Positions 48,533 to 58,196 of a stretch of DNA of 64,000 bases are shown here, in pieces. The stretch covers positions 1,054,001-1,118,000 of the forward strand of contig CAWEUM010000003.1 in NCBI GenBank assembly GCA_963812255.1, in the 5' to 3' direction. This DNA is from DATJGR01 sp963812255. GTDB taxonomy: Bacteria > Pseudomonadota > Gammaproteobacteria > Pseudomonadales > Azotimanducaceae. The stretch's first letter is position 1. Each line of letters begins with the position of its first letter. Both the position numbers and the translations under genes were made by a program. The notes beneath the pieces were generated by a model. It worked only from the letters and a program-made list of their open reading frames with translations. It was not told the DNA's origin and searched no databases.

Positions 48533-50041
48533 ATGAACGACCGTTTCGTGAGCACCTCGATCCCTTACGTCAATGCCGAGCCGCACATCGGCTTCGCGTT
48601 GGAACTGGTCATTGCCGACGTGATCGCGCGTCACGCGCGGTTGCGGGGCGACGACGTCTATTTTCTATCGGGCACCGACGACAACAGCGTCAAAAACGCA
48701 CTGGCGGCAGAGGCGCAAGGTGTACCGACATCCGAATTCATCACCCGGCACGCGAACGCGTTCGCGGCTTTGAAGCCATTGCTGAACATCGGCTACAACG
48801 ACTTCGTGCGCACCAGCGCCGATGCCCGCCATGCCCCGGCGGTCGCGAAGCTGTGGCACGCATGCGACCACAGCGGAGACATCTATTCGAGCGACTACGA
48901 AGGGCTGTATTGCGGCGGTTGCGAACAGTTCTACCGGGACTCGGAACTGCCCGACGGCGTGTGCCCCGAGCATGGCACGCAACCGGAGCACGTCTCGGAG
49001 CGGAACCATTTCTTTCGCCTGAGCCGCTATCAGGACCAGTTGATCCAACTCATCCGGCGCGACGAAATCGAAATCTGTCCGACGCATCGAAAGCACGAGG
49101 TACTGTCGTTTCTCAAAGCGCCGCTTGCGGATCTGTCGATATCGCGCAGCGTCGCACGCGCGCGCGGCTGGGGTATCGAGGTGCCGGGCGATTCGTCTCA
49201 AGTTGTGTATGTGTGGTTCGATGCGCTGGCCAACTACATCAGTGCACTGGGATACGCATCTGCCGCACCTTCGTTCGAGCGTTATTGGACCCGCGCAGAG
49301 CGCATCAGTCACGTCGTTGGTAAAGGCGTGATCCGGTTTCACGCCGTCTATTGGCCCGCGATCCTGCTGTCCGCCGGCTTGCGCCCTCCATCCCAGATCC
49401 TGGTGCACGGATACGTCACGGTCGACGGTCGCAAGATCGGCAAGTCGCTCGGGAACACGATTTCGCCTGCGGAGGCGTGCGCACGCTACGGCGCCGATTC
49501 CCTGCGCTACTACCTGTTGCGCCACATCGGCAGTCATCGCGACGGGGATTTCTCGTGGAACCGATTCGATACGGTTTACCAGACCGAACTCGCGAACGGG
49601 CTCGGCAATCTGCTGTCACGCACCGTCGCTCTCGGCCGGCGGCACGGGTCGCCGATAGAGGTCGTGGCGTCCAGACTTGCATCGAACCTGATCGATGACG
49701 TCGACCGACACATCGAAGCGTTCGCGGTACACCGCGCACTCGAAGCGATCTGGGATGTCGTTGCCGCGGCGAACGCGTACGCCAACAAAACCGAGCCGTG
49801 GCGGTTAGCGAAGGCCGGGAGTCTCGATGCAGCCGGGTGCGTGCTGGCGGAACTCTACGCGACGTTGCGTTGCATTGGCCTGGTGTTGCGAGCGTTTCTC
49901 CCCGATACGGCGCAACGCATCCTCGCTGCGCTGGACGCGTCGTCGAATGACGCCCTGTTCCCGAGAAAACCGACGGCCCGCGAGCGAACGTCAATAGAAG
50001 CGAATGTCGACGGTTCGAGCCGTATCATCCACCAGCGGTAA
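48533..50041 (+). CDS. metG: Methionyl-tRNA synthetase (metG paralogue)
   Basis: 502 aa from ATG 48533, with a GGAG 8 nt upstream. Class I synthetase: HIGH motif as PHIGFALEL, KMSKS as GRKIGKSLGN, and one zinc knuckle (LYCGGCEQFYRD, then CPEHG). It is of the shorter single-knuckle type found in Thermus and mycobacteria rather than the E. coli type, and lacks a C-terminal EMAP domain. Charges Met onto tRNA-Met in the cytosol. Likely controlled by the leader and terminator just upstream. The last 51 nt overlap the convergent exported-protein gene. Whether it is the only MetRS of the genome is unknown. Confidence 0.92.
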   Translation: MNDRFVSTSIPYVNAEPHIGFALELVIADVIARHARLRGDDVYFLSGTDDNSVKNALAAEAQGVPTSEFITRHANAFAALKPLLNIGYNDFVRTSADARHAPAVAKLWHACDHSGDIYSSDYEGLYCGGCEQFYRDSELPDGVCPEHGTQPEHVSERNHFFRLSRYQDQLIQLIRRDEIEICPTHRKHEVLSFLKAPLADLSISRSVARARGWGIEVPGDSSQVVYVWFDALANYISALGYASAAPSFERYWTRAERISHVVGKGVIRFHAVYWPAILLSAGLRPPSQILVHGYVTVDGRKIGKSLGNTISPAEACARYGADSLRYYLLRHIGSHRDGDFSWNRFDTVYQTELANGLGNLLSRTVALGRRHGSPIEVVASRLASNLIDDVDRHIEAFAVHRALEAIWDVVAAANAYANKTEPWRLAKAGSLDAAGCVLAELYATLRCIGLVLRAFLPDTAQRILAALDASSNDALFPRKPTARERTSIEANVDGSSRIIHQR

Positions 50042-52456
50042 CGACAGTCGGCGGCATTGGTTCTGCCACCGCCGGCTGGTCGTCCAGTGCTGAGTGTACT
50101 CGTCCTTCGCGTTGATGTAGCGAAGCTGCGACGGGTGCCCGTGCGCAAAAAATCCGCGGCCGGTGACGCGAATCTCTCGAGGCTTGCCGTTGACTTCACC
50201 TGTCCTGCAGTTGATCCGGGTCGAAGTCGGCAACGCTGTCATGACATCGAGGCCCTTATAGCCATCGGTCGTGAATTCGATCTTGATCTGACGCCCCGCC
50301 TTGAGCCACACCTTGCCGCGTCTCTGCGCCAATGTGTCGACGAACCGGAACGGATACTGAACGTGCACGTTGAATTGGCGTTGCGCGCCATCGCCGTCCA
50401 GATCCGTAGCGGAGCAGCGAACCCGGGTAATACCCAGACCGAGCGCCTTGTCAGACGGTGGAAAACATTGCGCCGGCAACACGCCCCGGTCGGGATCGGA
50501 GGCGGACACGAGGGACGCGTAACTCACCGGCTGCCTGACGTCGAGATAGGTGCCGTCCGGCACTTCATATTGGTCCACCTGTACCACGAGCGTTTCATCC
50601 GGCACGGTTAGCATGGGCACCGCGCCGGTCGGGGCCGGCGGGATATAGGCATTGACGTACGCATCGAGCAACGGGCCGCAAATGCTCGGCAATACACCGG
50701 TGTCGCCTCGGTTGGTGGATTCGGCGGTGCATGTCGAGTCCTGACTCTGATAGTAGCTGTCGAGATTGACGACCGGCCACCGGTACTGGTTGTTGACGGG
50801 GCTCACAACCGTCCCGGTGTCATTCGGTCCCCAGGCGTCCGTGTTGGTCATGTTCGACCGGTAGCTGAGCAGCCAGCCGGGCGGCTGGCCGGGCGGTTGG
50901 TTGGAGAACGGATCTTCCCACCCCTGCACGTGTTTGCCACTGTCGCATTGCTCAACCATCTGGTACCGCCCGCCCATGAAGTTGCTGATCAGCGCGTCGG
51001 TCTGGGTTTCCGCTTCTTTGTCGTTGATCAAATACTGGTCGACCTCGAACGTGGCGCAGGCGTTCTTGTTGCCGTTGTTGCCGTGGTTGATGTCGATATA
51101 TTCAAGACCGACAAACGTCTCCTGGTCGCAAAAGGGCTGTGGGATCGCAAAACCGTTATAGCTATGTGGCGATTCCGGTGACACGAAACACGCAAATTCC
51201 AGGTTGTGGAAATGCGCATTTCCGTTCAGAAATACTTTGGTCACTTCGAAATCACCGGGGATGGTGTTACCAGTATAGAAGAAGCGGTTCGCGAGGCTGG
51301 CCTTGTCGAACCCCAGGCCGCTCAAATAGTCCACGAGATGATCGGAACTCCAGTTTCTCAACAGATCTGTCCAGTCGGACTGATCGGCGACGCTCCATGC
51401 CGTCACATAGTCGCCGTAGCTGACCTCATTGGTCGTCGAATCCAGCTGGTAAAACTTGGACAACGTGGCTTCGCCGATTCCGGCCCCACAGGGCGTGCCG
51501 CCACTCGTCTCCTTGACACAGGTCGATGAGTAGCCGCCCGCCTCCATGAAATCGTTGTAGTTGACCACCCATAGCGAACCCCGGCCGTTCAAGAGCCACT
51601 GATCGTCGGTGGAATACGGCGCGCCACCATAGTTGAGGATCGCCACGACGTTGCCGCGGTATTGGGTGTAGTAATCTTCTGCAGAGACACACGCGCCCGC
51701 GCGCGGTGTATTCGCGGGCGGATTGCCACACACCGCAATCGGGAGATTGTCGGTGGTAGTACCGTCCGGTGTGTTGCCTTCGGCCAGCCACGCCTGATAA
51801 GCCTGCAGATGGAAATCGTCGGCCAGGATCGCGACGCCGAGAATCTCGGTATCCGCGTAATAGTCGATCAAATTGCTGGAAAACGCCCACGCATCACGAT
51901 CGTCCAGCGTGTCTTTTTTGGGTGGTTCGACGTTGCTGGCCGTCTCGCAACTCGCCAGCAGCGACTGACCGCTACCTTGTCCGGTGAAATCGTTGGATAT
52001 CAGTTGCAGATCGGCGGTCAGCGAGTTGGTTCCCGTGCCGCGCACATAATTTGTCCAACTGGTTAGTGTCGTCGGATCGATGTAGCTCGCCTCCACCGCA
52101 AGTTGGTAGGTGTTCCACGCGTCCTGAATGCGTGCCGCTGCCTCCTGGGCGTCGGTCGCATTCTCGATGCACTCCAGGCCCGCGATTTCCTGCTCGATTG
52201 CCGCCAGCTCTGCGACGACCTCTTTGAGCAGGCTGTCGAGTTCTGCGGTGCTGTCTGTGCTTGGAAAGCCCAACTGAGCCATCCCCCAGGAGGTCAATTC
52301 GCCAGCGGCCTGCTTCGCGACGCCCTGCGCCGTAGAGGTCGCCAATTGGGATATCGCGGACGAATCCGAACTCGCTCCGACCTGTGAAACCGCCGGCATT
52401 GCACTCGAAAGGGCCGCTGTCGTGAGCAACATCAGCCCGGTTTTCAGCGTTCGCAC
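49991..52456 (-). CDS. Large exported protein of unknown function
   Basis: 821 aa. The N-terminus has a signal peptide (MRTLKTGLMLLTTAALSSAM) followed by a long helical, Ala/Ser-rich stretch (about 28-110). The mid part contains Trp-rich and Cys-rich segments (YYTQYRGNVVAILNYGGAPY, RFFYTGNTIPGDF). The C-terminal region (about 640-740) resembles HYR or Ig-like beta domains (TVPDETLVVQVDQYEVPDGT, ASDPDRGVLPAQCFPPSDK). No family is recognised. The helical N-terminus followed by a beta-rich C-terminus recalls pore-forming or enterotoxin-like secreted proteins, without proof. The 3' end overlaps the convergent metG by 51 nt. Confidence 0.75.
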   Translation of the reverse strand: MRTLKTGLMLLTTAALSSAMPAVSQVGASSDSSAISQLATSTAQGVAKQAAGELTSWGMAQLGFPSTDSTAELDSLLKEVVAELAAIEQEIAGLECIENATDAQEAAARIQDAWNTYQLAVEASYIDPTTLTSWTNYVRGTGTNSLTADLQLISNDFTGQGSGQSLLASCETASNVEPPKKDTLDDRDAWAFSSNLIDYYADTEILGVAILADDFHLQAYQAWLAEGNTPDGTTTDNLPIAVCGNPPANTPRAGACVSAEDYYTQYRGNVVAILNYGGAPYSTDDQWLLNGRGSLWVVNYNDFMEAGGYSSTCVKETSGGTPCGAGIGEATLSKFYQLDSTTNEVSYGDYVTAWSVADQSDWTDLLRNWSSDHLVDYLSGLGFDKASLANRFFYTGNTIPGDFEVTKVFLNGNAHFHNLEFACFVSPESPHSYNGFAIPQPFCDQETFVGLEYIDINHGNNGNKNACATFEVDQYLINDKEAETQTDALISNFMGGRYQMVEQCDSGKHVQGWEDPFSNQPPGQPPGWLLSYRSNMTNTDAWGPNDTGTVVSPVNNQYRWPVVNLDSYYQSQDSTCTAESTNRGDTGVLPSICGPLLDAYVNAYIPPAPTGAVPMLTVPDETLVVQVDQYEVPDGTYLDVRQPVSYASLVSASDPDRGVLPAQCFPPSDKALGLGITRVRCSATDLDGDGAQRQFNVHVQYPFRFVDTLAQRRGKVWLKAGRQIKIEFTTDGYKGLDVMTALPTSTRINCRTGEVNGKPREIRVTGRGFFAHGHPSQLRYINAKDEYTQHWTTSRRWQNQCRRLSLPLVDDTARTVDIRFY

Positions 52457-52619
52457 GACTCCCCCGCTTGCGCCGATTTCAATCGGTCTATTCGAAGTTC
52501 ATCGGGACCATACCCAATTCGCTTGCGCCAGTGCAACCTTCCGGGGTGTGGGCGATACGCAATGGTCTCGGTTGCCGTGACGGGCTGTATTGCGATGTCT
52601 TACATAGGAACGATAACGG

Positions 52620-52820
52620 GTTCGACTGGACAAAAAACTGGACAACGAGTTGCGGAAGCTCGCCAAGGAGACCCGCCGCGCCAAGAGCGAGCTGATTCGC
52701 GACGCATTGCGTCGACAGCTTGCTCTCGCAAAATTCGAAGACCTGCGCCGCGGCGTCGCACCGTTCGCCGAGGCGAGAGGCTGGCTCACCGATGAAGATG
52801 TCTTTCGCGCTATCTCCTGA
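52620..52820 (+). pseudogene. Ribbon-helix-helix antitoxin remnant
   Basis: The frame reads VRLDKKLDNELRKLAKETR, then RAKSELIRDALRRQLALAKF, a typical antitoxin of a PIN/RHH toxin-antitoxin pair, ending ...DEDVFRAIS. The in-frame codon before the RHH domain is preceded by TAA, and no start codon is found. The bases ATAACGGGTTCGA look like an ATG-ACG-GTT-CGA start altered by one substitution and an extra G. It was probably lost by mutation. Confidence 0.65.
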
Positions 52821-52822
52821 GC

Positions 52823-53210
52823 GTTCTGCTGAATATCGACGTACTGGTTGCAGCGTTTGCGACGCGCGGACTGTGTGAGGATGCTCTTCGAACCGTATTC
52901 ACCGAACACGATCTCGTGGTGGGCGAAACGATTCTCGACGAACTGCAACTCGTACTCGTGGCAAAGCGACATGCCAACAGCCAACGCCGTGGCGGTCACC
53001 GGATTTCTGCGCGAGAGATCCGCAATCGTTCGGCCCTCGGAACCGTCTTCGCTACCAGAAGGCGATCCGGACCATCAGTGGATCCTTGCAGCCGCAACGG
53101 AAGGCCACGTTGATGCGTTGGTCGCCGGCGATCGAGGTTTACTGGACATTGCCGATGAAGTTTCGGTGACGATCGTGTCGCCGCGCGGATTCTGGGAAAA
53201 GCTCCGCTAG
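52823..53210 (+). pseudogene. PIN-domain toxin with internal frameshift
   Basis: The N-terminal frame (VLLNIDVLVAAFATRGLCED, then VVGETILDELQLVLVAK) is a PIN domain whose continuation (PTANAVAVTGFLRE, DPDHQWILAAATEGHVDALV and IVSPRGFWEKLR) lies in the next frame. Joining at VAK / DMPT restores a normal toxin of about 130 aa. A single-nucleotide insertion near 52964-52975 is the likely cause. Acidic residues (Asp6, Glu43, the Asp in GDRGLLD) are intact in the joined protein. Sequencing error is a possible alternative. Confidence 0.7.
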
Positions 53211-53267
53211 ACAACATGCTCCGCTCGACGCAAAGGACCTCGGCTAGCCGGCTCAACCTCGTGGCCT

Positions 53268-54317
53268 CTAAATCTCCAACCCCCTCGGCACACCGCGCGT
53301 CTCCACCTTCCTCACCTCCCCCATCACCGCATGCGCCCGAGCGCGCTCGTCAGGCGACGAGTAACGCATGCCGAGCGTCGTGCGCTTCGCGTACTCGCGG
53401 TGCTCACGCAGGAACTGCGGCATCTTGTCGTAAGTGGCAACCTGTGCGAGTTCCAGCAGTTCGTCGTCGGTGATCACCTCTCGCATCTGCTGCCACTCAC
53501 CGCGCAGCGACAGCGCATGGAGTTTGTCGCCAAGGTATTTGAGCCCGTGCAGCTCGAGCACGTCGTGATACGTGCGTGTGGATCCGTAGAACGACAGCGC
53601 CTGGCGCAACCCGTCGAGGCCACGATGAATCTCCTCGTCGTTTTCACCGTACACGGTGTAGCCACTCGCAGTGATGTCGATGTCGTCCCAGCCGCGACCC
53701 GAACGTTCGAGGCCGATCTTGACGTTCGGCAGCATCACTTCGCGCATATATTTGTCGGTCATGATGCCGCCGTGCGGCAGGATGCCGTCGGCCACTTCGC
53801 CGGCAACGCGCGCCATCGCGTCCCCCACGACTGCGAGAAAGATCTTCGGCCGCGGGTAGTCGATGGGACCCGGGTTGAAGTTCGGCGTCATCAGCGTGTA
53901 TCTGTAAGACTTGCCGAGAAACTCAGGCTTGGTGCCGTTCTGCCAACTGTCCCAGACCGCTTTCATCATCTGGATGTATTCCTTCATCCGTGGCGCGGGT
54001 GCATTCCATGTGCCGCCGAAGCGACGCTCGTTGTGGCCCTTAACCTGGCTGCCGAGGCCGATGTTGAAGCGGCCCTTGGAATAGTGCTGCAAATCCCACG
54101 CCTCCATCGCGAGCACCATCGGACTGCGCGGGAATGCGATCGTGACGCCGGTGTTCAGTTCGATGCGTTGCGTCGCGTTTGCCGCCACCGTCATCGTCAG
54201 CATCGAGTCGTGCGCGAGTTCGCCGCACGTCACGAAGTCGTAGCCTTGCTCTTCCGCTTTGCGCGCGCCGTCACCGATGCCCGTCAACCAGCCTCCAACG
54301 CCCGTCCCGATCTTCAT
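53268..54317 (-). CDS. LLM-class F420-dependent oxidoreductase (TIGR03617-like)
   Basis: 349 aa from ATG 54315-54317 (MKIGTGVGGWLTGIGDGARK). A luciferase-like TIM barrel: FVTCGELAHDSMLTMTVAAN, TGVTIAFPRSPMVLAMEAWD, HYSKGRFNIGLGSQVKGHNE and RPKIFLAVVGDAMARVAGEV. Family members use F420 or FMN. It is monocistronic and on the minus strand. A second LLM enzyme lies at 30205-31086, so an F420 supply in this organism is plausible, but the biosynthesis genes are not seen. Confidence 0.88.
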   Translation of the reverse strand: MKIGTGVGGWLTGIGDGARKAEEQGYDFVTCGELAHDSMLTMTVAANATQRIELNTGVTIAFPRSPMVLAMEAWDLQHYSKGRFNIGLGSQVKGHNERRFGGTWNAPAPRMKEYIQMMKAVWDSWQNGTKPEFLGKSYRYTLMTPNFNPGPIDYPRPKIFLAVVGDAMARVAGEVADGILPHGGIMTDKYMREVMLPNVKIGLERSGRGWDDIDITASGYTVYGENDEEIHRGLDGLRQALSFYGSTRTYHDVLELHGLKYLGDKLHALSLRGEWQQMREVITDDELLELAQVATYDKMPQFLREHREYAKRTTLGMRYSSPDERARAHAVMGEVRKVETRGVPRGLEI

Positions 54318-54442
54318 GCTGCCCCTCCATATCACACGTTCCTTCGGATTCTAGGGAAAATCCGTACCCATGGCGCGCCCTTGCACTTGCGATCGCCCCA
54401 TCCTAATGTCCCGTCGGCGACACAACGCACACAGGAAGAGTC

Positions 54443-54706
54443 ATGGCCGAGAAGATCAAACTCGAAGAGATCATCGACACGCTGCGCCAGGAGCGCGACG
54501 AGTTGAATCTGCAACTGCACCTGGCGAAAGCCGAGGCGAAGCAGGAGTGGGAGCAACTGGAGAAGAAGTGGGAGAAGCTCGAGCAGCGATTCGACTCGTT
54601 CGGCAACGAAGCCAAGGCATCCGCGGGAGAAGTCGCTGCATCGCTGCGTCAGGTCGCAGCGGAACTCGACAAGGCTTACAAGCGGTTGAAGAAGAGCTGG
54701 CGCTGA
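54443..54706 (+). CDS. Small coiled-coil protein
   Basis: 87 aa. MAEKIKLEEIIDTLRQERDE followed by heptad-patterned helices: LAKAEAKQEWEQLEKKWEKL and LDKAYKRLKKSWR. One long coiled coil with no enzymatic motif. It begins 19 nt before the PPK2 gene's start region and has a reasonable GGAAGAGTC site before the ATG. The same family is seen near polyphosphate or phage-shock genes; here it may be a PPK2 accessory protein. Confidence 0.75.
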   Translation: MAEKIKLEEIIDTLRQERDELNLQLHLAKAEAKQEWEQLEKKWEKLEQRFDSFGNEAKASAGEVAASLRQVAAELDKAYKRLKKSWR

Positions 54707-54725
54707 TGCACACCTGCGCATCTCG

Positions 54726-55505
54726 ATGAGCAAGCAGCCCAAATCACCGGATTCGCTCGGCTACAAAAAGACGCTGCGACTGCTGCAAATCGAACTCGTG
54801 AAGCTGCAGAAGCAGGTGATTGCGGCGGACGAAAAGATACTGGTGATCTTCGAGGGACGCGACGCCGCCGGAAAGGACGGCACGATCAAACGCATCGTCC
54901 AGCACCTGAGCCCGCGCGAAACACGCATCGTCGCGCTAGGCAAACCGTCCGATCGCGACCGCAGCGCATGGTATTTTCAGCGCTACACGTCGCAGTTGCC
55001 GACTGCGGACGAGATCGTGTTGTTCAACCGAAGCTGGTACAACCGCGCCGGGGTCGAGCGCGTGATGGGCTTTTGCACCGAAGAGCAGTACGCGGAGTTC
55101 ATCGAAACCGTCGTCAGATACGAGCAGATGCTCATTCGCTCCGGCGTCAGGCTGTTCAAGTACTACCTCGACATTTCCGAAGAGGAGCAGAAGCAACGTC
55201 TGGACGAGCGGCGGGATGATCCGTTGAAACAATGGAAAATCAGCCCGATCGACGAGGTCGCCGCACAGCATTGGAGCGACTACAGCACCGCGCGCAACGC
55301 AATGTTCGCGCGCACGCACCATGCTCTGGCACCGTGGATCATCGTACACGCCGACAAGAAGCGCACCGCCCGGCTGAACATCATCAAGGACCTGTTGTTT
55401 CGACTCGACTACCCCGGCAAAGACCACACGCTTCTGCTGCCGGACCCGAACGTCGTATTCGAGTACGACGAAAGCAATCTGACCAATGGAATGATCGCGC
55501 CCTGA
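54726..55505 (+). CDS. ppk2: Polyphosphate kinase 2 (PPK2, class I type)
   Basis: 259 aa. A P-loop NTK-like fold with Walker A FEGRDAAGKDG (42-52) and lid/Walker B region FNRSWYNRAGVERVMG. DDPLKQWKISPIDEVAAQHW is a conserved PPK2 segment. Uses inorganic polyphosphate to phosphorylate ADP or GDP (class I). Cytosolic. 20 nt after the coiled-coil gene. It is part of a cluster with the exopolyphosphatase and PPK1. Confidence 0.92.
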   Translation: MSKQPKSPDSLGYKKTLRLLQIELVKLQKQVIAADEKILVIFEGRDAAGKDGTIKRIVQHLSPRETRIVALGKPSDRDRSAWYFQRYTSQLPTADEIVLFNRSWYNRAGVERVMGFCTEEQYAEFIETVVRYEQMLIRSGVRLFKYYLDISEEEQKQRLDERRDDPLKQWKISPIDEVAAQHWSDYSTARNAMFARTHHALAPWIIVHADKKRTARLNIIKDLLFRLDYPGKDHTLLLPDPNVVFEYDESNLTNGMIAP

Positions 55506-55593
55506 CGACCACGTCAGCAATCGGCTTTTACGATACACACGCCGTTGGCATTGGTAAGCTTGAGTCCCGTCCGATCAAGATACGGAGCACCAC

Positions 55594-56190
55594 ATGGGAT
55601 TCGGCGCACTGATATTCCTCGGCATCATCGTCGTACTCGTCGTCTGGGTCATCGCGATCTTCAACAAGCTCGTCACGTTGAAGAATCGCTATGTCAACGC
55701 GTTCTCGCAAATCGAGGTGCAGCTGAAGCGCCGCTACGATCTGATTCCGAATCTCATCGAAACCGCCAAAGGCTATCTCGCGCACGAACGCGGCACGCTC
55801 GAAGCCGTGATCGCTGCCCGCAATCAGGCGGTCACCGGGCTCGCGGCCGCGGCCAAGGATCCGGGCAATGCGGGCGCGATGGAACAACTCGGCAGCGCAG
55901 AACGCGCACTCGGTGGCGCGCTCGGGCGCCTGAATGTCGTGATGGAAGCGTACCCGGATCTGAAGGCGAACCAGAACATGATGCAGCTCTCCGAGGAACT
56001 GACGAGCACGGAGAACCGCGTCGCGTTCGCGCGTCAGGCGTACAACGATCAGGTGACGGCCTACAACACCTACAAGCAGACATTCCCGCCGGTGGTGCTG
56101 GCCGCGGCCTTCGGTCACACCGCGAACGCATCACTGCTGGAGTTCGAAGACCACGCTGCGATTCAGGAAGCGCCGAAGGTGAAATTCTGA
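55594..56190 (+). CDS. LemA-family protein
   Basis: 198 aa. An N-terminal transmembrane helix (about 5-26) precedes a helical cytosolic/periplasmic domain: KNRYVNAFSQIEVQLKRRYDL, ENRVAFARQAYNDQVTAYNT and the C-terminal FEDHAAIQEAPKVKF. Often encoded next to M48 peptidases, as here (31 nt to the next start). Functions in membrane protein quality control or scaffolding are proposed. Confidence 0.92.
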   Translation: MGFGALIFLGIIVVLVVWVIAIFNKLVTLKNRYVNAFSQIEVQLKRRYDLIPNLIETAKGYLAHERGTLEAVIAARNQAVTGLAAAAKDPGNAGAMEQLGSAERALGGALGRLNVVMEAYPDLKANQNMMQLSEELTSTENRVAFARQAYNDQVTAYNTYKQTFPPVVLAAAFGHTANASLLEFEDHAAIQEAPKVKF

Positions 56191-56221
56191 TCCCGAGATA
56201 GATTCCCCACGGGCTCCCGGC

Positions 56222-58108
56222 ATGGACTTTTTCGCTGCGCAAGACCGCGCCCGGCGCAAAACCTGGCAATTGGTCGCATTGTTCGCCATCGCGGTCATCG
56301 GATTGATCATCGCGACGAACGTGCTGGTTGCAATCGTTGTCGCGTTCTCGACATCACCGGGTGTGGCGCGTGGCGCGGGCGCGGCACTGAACAACCAATC
56401 CGCGCAGGCGTGGATCCTGATTTCCGCCGGTGTGCTGGTCTGCATCGCGGGCGCAAGCCTCTATAAATACCTCACACTGCGCTCCGGCGGTCGCGCCATC
56501 GTAGAGATGTTGGGCGGACGGCTGATCGACCCGGGCACGCAATCGTTTGCCGAACGGCGGCTGCTCAATGTCGTCGAAGAGATGGCGATTGCGTCCGGCA
56601 TCCGAGTGCCGGCCGTGTACCGCGTCGACGAGCCTGGCATCAACGCGTTTGCCGCCGGGTTCAGCACCGACGATGCGGTGGTCGGCGTCACCGCCGGCAC
56701 GCTCGAGACCCTCAATCGCGAAGAGTTGCAGGGTGTCATCGGTCATGAGTTCAGCCATGTTCTCAATGGCGACTCGCGTCTGAATCTGCGACTGATTGCA
56801 TTGCTGAACGGTATTTTGTTCGTCGGCTTGATCGGCCGTCTGCTGTTGCGTGGGAGCACGATGACGAGAAGCCGTCGCGACTCCAACGGGTTGCCGGTGC
56901 TCGCATTGGGCGTGGGCCTGTTGGTGATCGGGGTTGCCGGCACGTTCTGCGGCAACCTGATCAAAGCAGCCGTCAGTCGACAGCGTGAATTTCTCGCCGA
57001 CGCCGCCTCGGTGCAGTTCACGCGCAACCCGCGCGGCATCGCGAATGCGCTGAAGAAGATCGGCGGAGCAAGCGCCGGCTCGCAGCTCGCGAATGCACAT
57101 GCGAGCGAGATGAGCCACATGTTCTTCAGTCAGGCGATCAGCTTTTTCATGAACAGCCTGATGGCGACGCATCCGCCGCTACCCGCGCGCATCCGCGCGA
57201 TCGAACCGAGCTGGGACGGGCAGTTCCTGGCGGGCGGGCCGGAAGCTGCGAGCGCAGATGTGCCCACCGCAGCCGCGGGATTTAGCGGCCGCGCCAACGC
57301 GTCCGCGCCCGGCGTTGCAGAACATATCGTCGCTGCTGTCGGCAATCCAAGCGCCGCGAGCCTGACGCAGGCGCAATCGTTGATCGGCGGATTGCCCGCA
57401 GACTGTCTCGCGGCGGCGCGCGATCCGTGGTCGGCGCGCGCGTTGGTCTACGCATTCCTGCTGCCCGCCGACACCGCGCCACGCACGCAACTCGAAGCGG
57501 TGCTCGAACCGGCCGTGGTGAAACATCTGGTAGCAATCGAGCCCAGGGTCAGTGACCTCGACGACATGCAGAAGTTGACGCTCGTGTCGCTCGCGGCACC
57601 CGCGCTGCTGACCATGTCGACGCCGCAGTATGAACGCTTCGTCGCAGACGTCATCGCGTTGATACGCGCCGATCACCGGATCGATCTGTTCGAGTGGGTG
57701 CTGCATCGCGTGTTGCTGAAATCGCTGAAGCCGCACTTCGAAGGTCCTCGGACCACAGTTGTGCGCTATCGCGATCTCGATGCGGTTCGGGCGCAGGTGG
57801 CGCAAGTGCTGTCGGCCGTCGCGCGGGCGAGTTCCGACGCGTTCGACGCACAGCAACGCGCCTTCGATGCGGGTGCCGCTGCGGTGGAAATGTCGCTGCA
57901 GTTGGATGCAGCACGTGATCCGAACTTCTCGCGGCTGAACGATGGGCTGCGCGATCTACGCGACCTGCATCCGCTCGCGAAACCGCGCCTGATCAAAGGT
58001 TGCGCGGCGTGCGCGCTCACCGACGGCGCAACCACCGCGCAACGCGCGTTGCTGATTGGAATCGCCGCGACGCTCGATTGCCCGTTGCCGCCGGATCTCG
58101 CGGCGTAG
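56222..58108 (+). CDS. M48-family metallopeptidase (HtpX/BepA-like)
   Basis: 628 aa, longer than HtpX. Two N-terminal transmembrane helices (about 18-44 and 64-82), zinc motif HEFSH (175-179, in GVIGHEFSHVLNG) and a third ligand Glu in REFLADAASV (about 260). After about residue 330 comes a C-terminal domain of unknown type. Membrane-bound zinc protease, possibly for misfolded membrane proteins. It is in an operon with LemA, a frequent pairing. Confidence 0.88.
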   Translation: MDFFAAQDRARRKTWQLVALFAIAVIGLIIATNVLVAIVVAFSTSPGVARGAGAALNNQSAQAWILISAGVLVCIAGASLYKYLTLRSGGRAIVEMLGGRLIDPGTQSFAERRLLNVVEEMAIASGIRVPAVYRVDEPGINAFAAGFSTDDAVVGVTAGTLETLNREELQGVIGHEFSHVLNGDSRLNLRLIALLNGILFVGLIGRLLLRGSTMTRSRRDSNGLPVLALGVGLLVIGVAGTFCGNLIKAAVSRQREFLADAASVQFTRNPRGIANALKKIGGASAGSQLANAHASEMSHMFFSQAISFFMNSLMATHPPLPARIRAIEPSWDGQFLAGGPEAASADVPTAAAGFSGRANASAPGVAEHIVAAVGNPSAASLTQAQSLIGGLPADCLAAARDPWSARALVYAFLLPADTAPRTQLEAVLEPAVVKHLVAIEPRVSDLDDMQKLTLVSLAAPALLTMSTPQYERFVADVIALIRADHRIDLFEWVLHRVLLKSLKPHFEGPRTTVVRYRDLDAVRAQVAQVLSAVARASSDAFDAQQRAFDAGAAAVEMSLQLDAARDPNFSRLNDGLRDLRDLHPLAKPRLIKGCAACALTDGATTAQRALLIGIAATLDCPLPPDLAA

Positions 58109-58110
58109 AT

Positions 58111-58136
58111 CGGGATCAGAGCGACTCTCCTTGCCC
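58111..58136. repeat. Degenerate GGTCAGAG palindrome
   Basis: GGGATCAGAGCGACTCTCCTTGCCCC, with imperfect symmetry, just after the M48 stop and 61 nt before ppx. It shares TCAGAG/GACTCT with the elements at 892 and 63909. Confidence 0.4.
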
Positions 58137-58196
58137 CGCTGCCGCGCGCTTCGTCGGCGACGTCGGCTACAATTGCGCTTTCGTCGGCGGCCGCGC

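Noticed and set aside
53331..54506. Plus-strand ORF of 391 aa over the LLM gene
   Set aside because: Antisense shadow of the TIGR03617-like protein.
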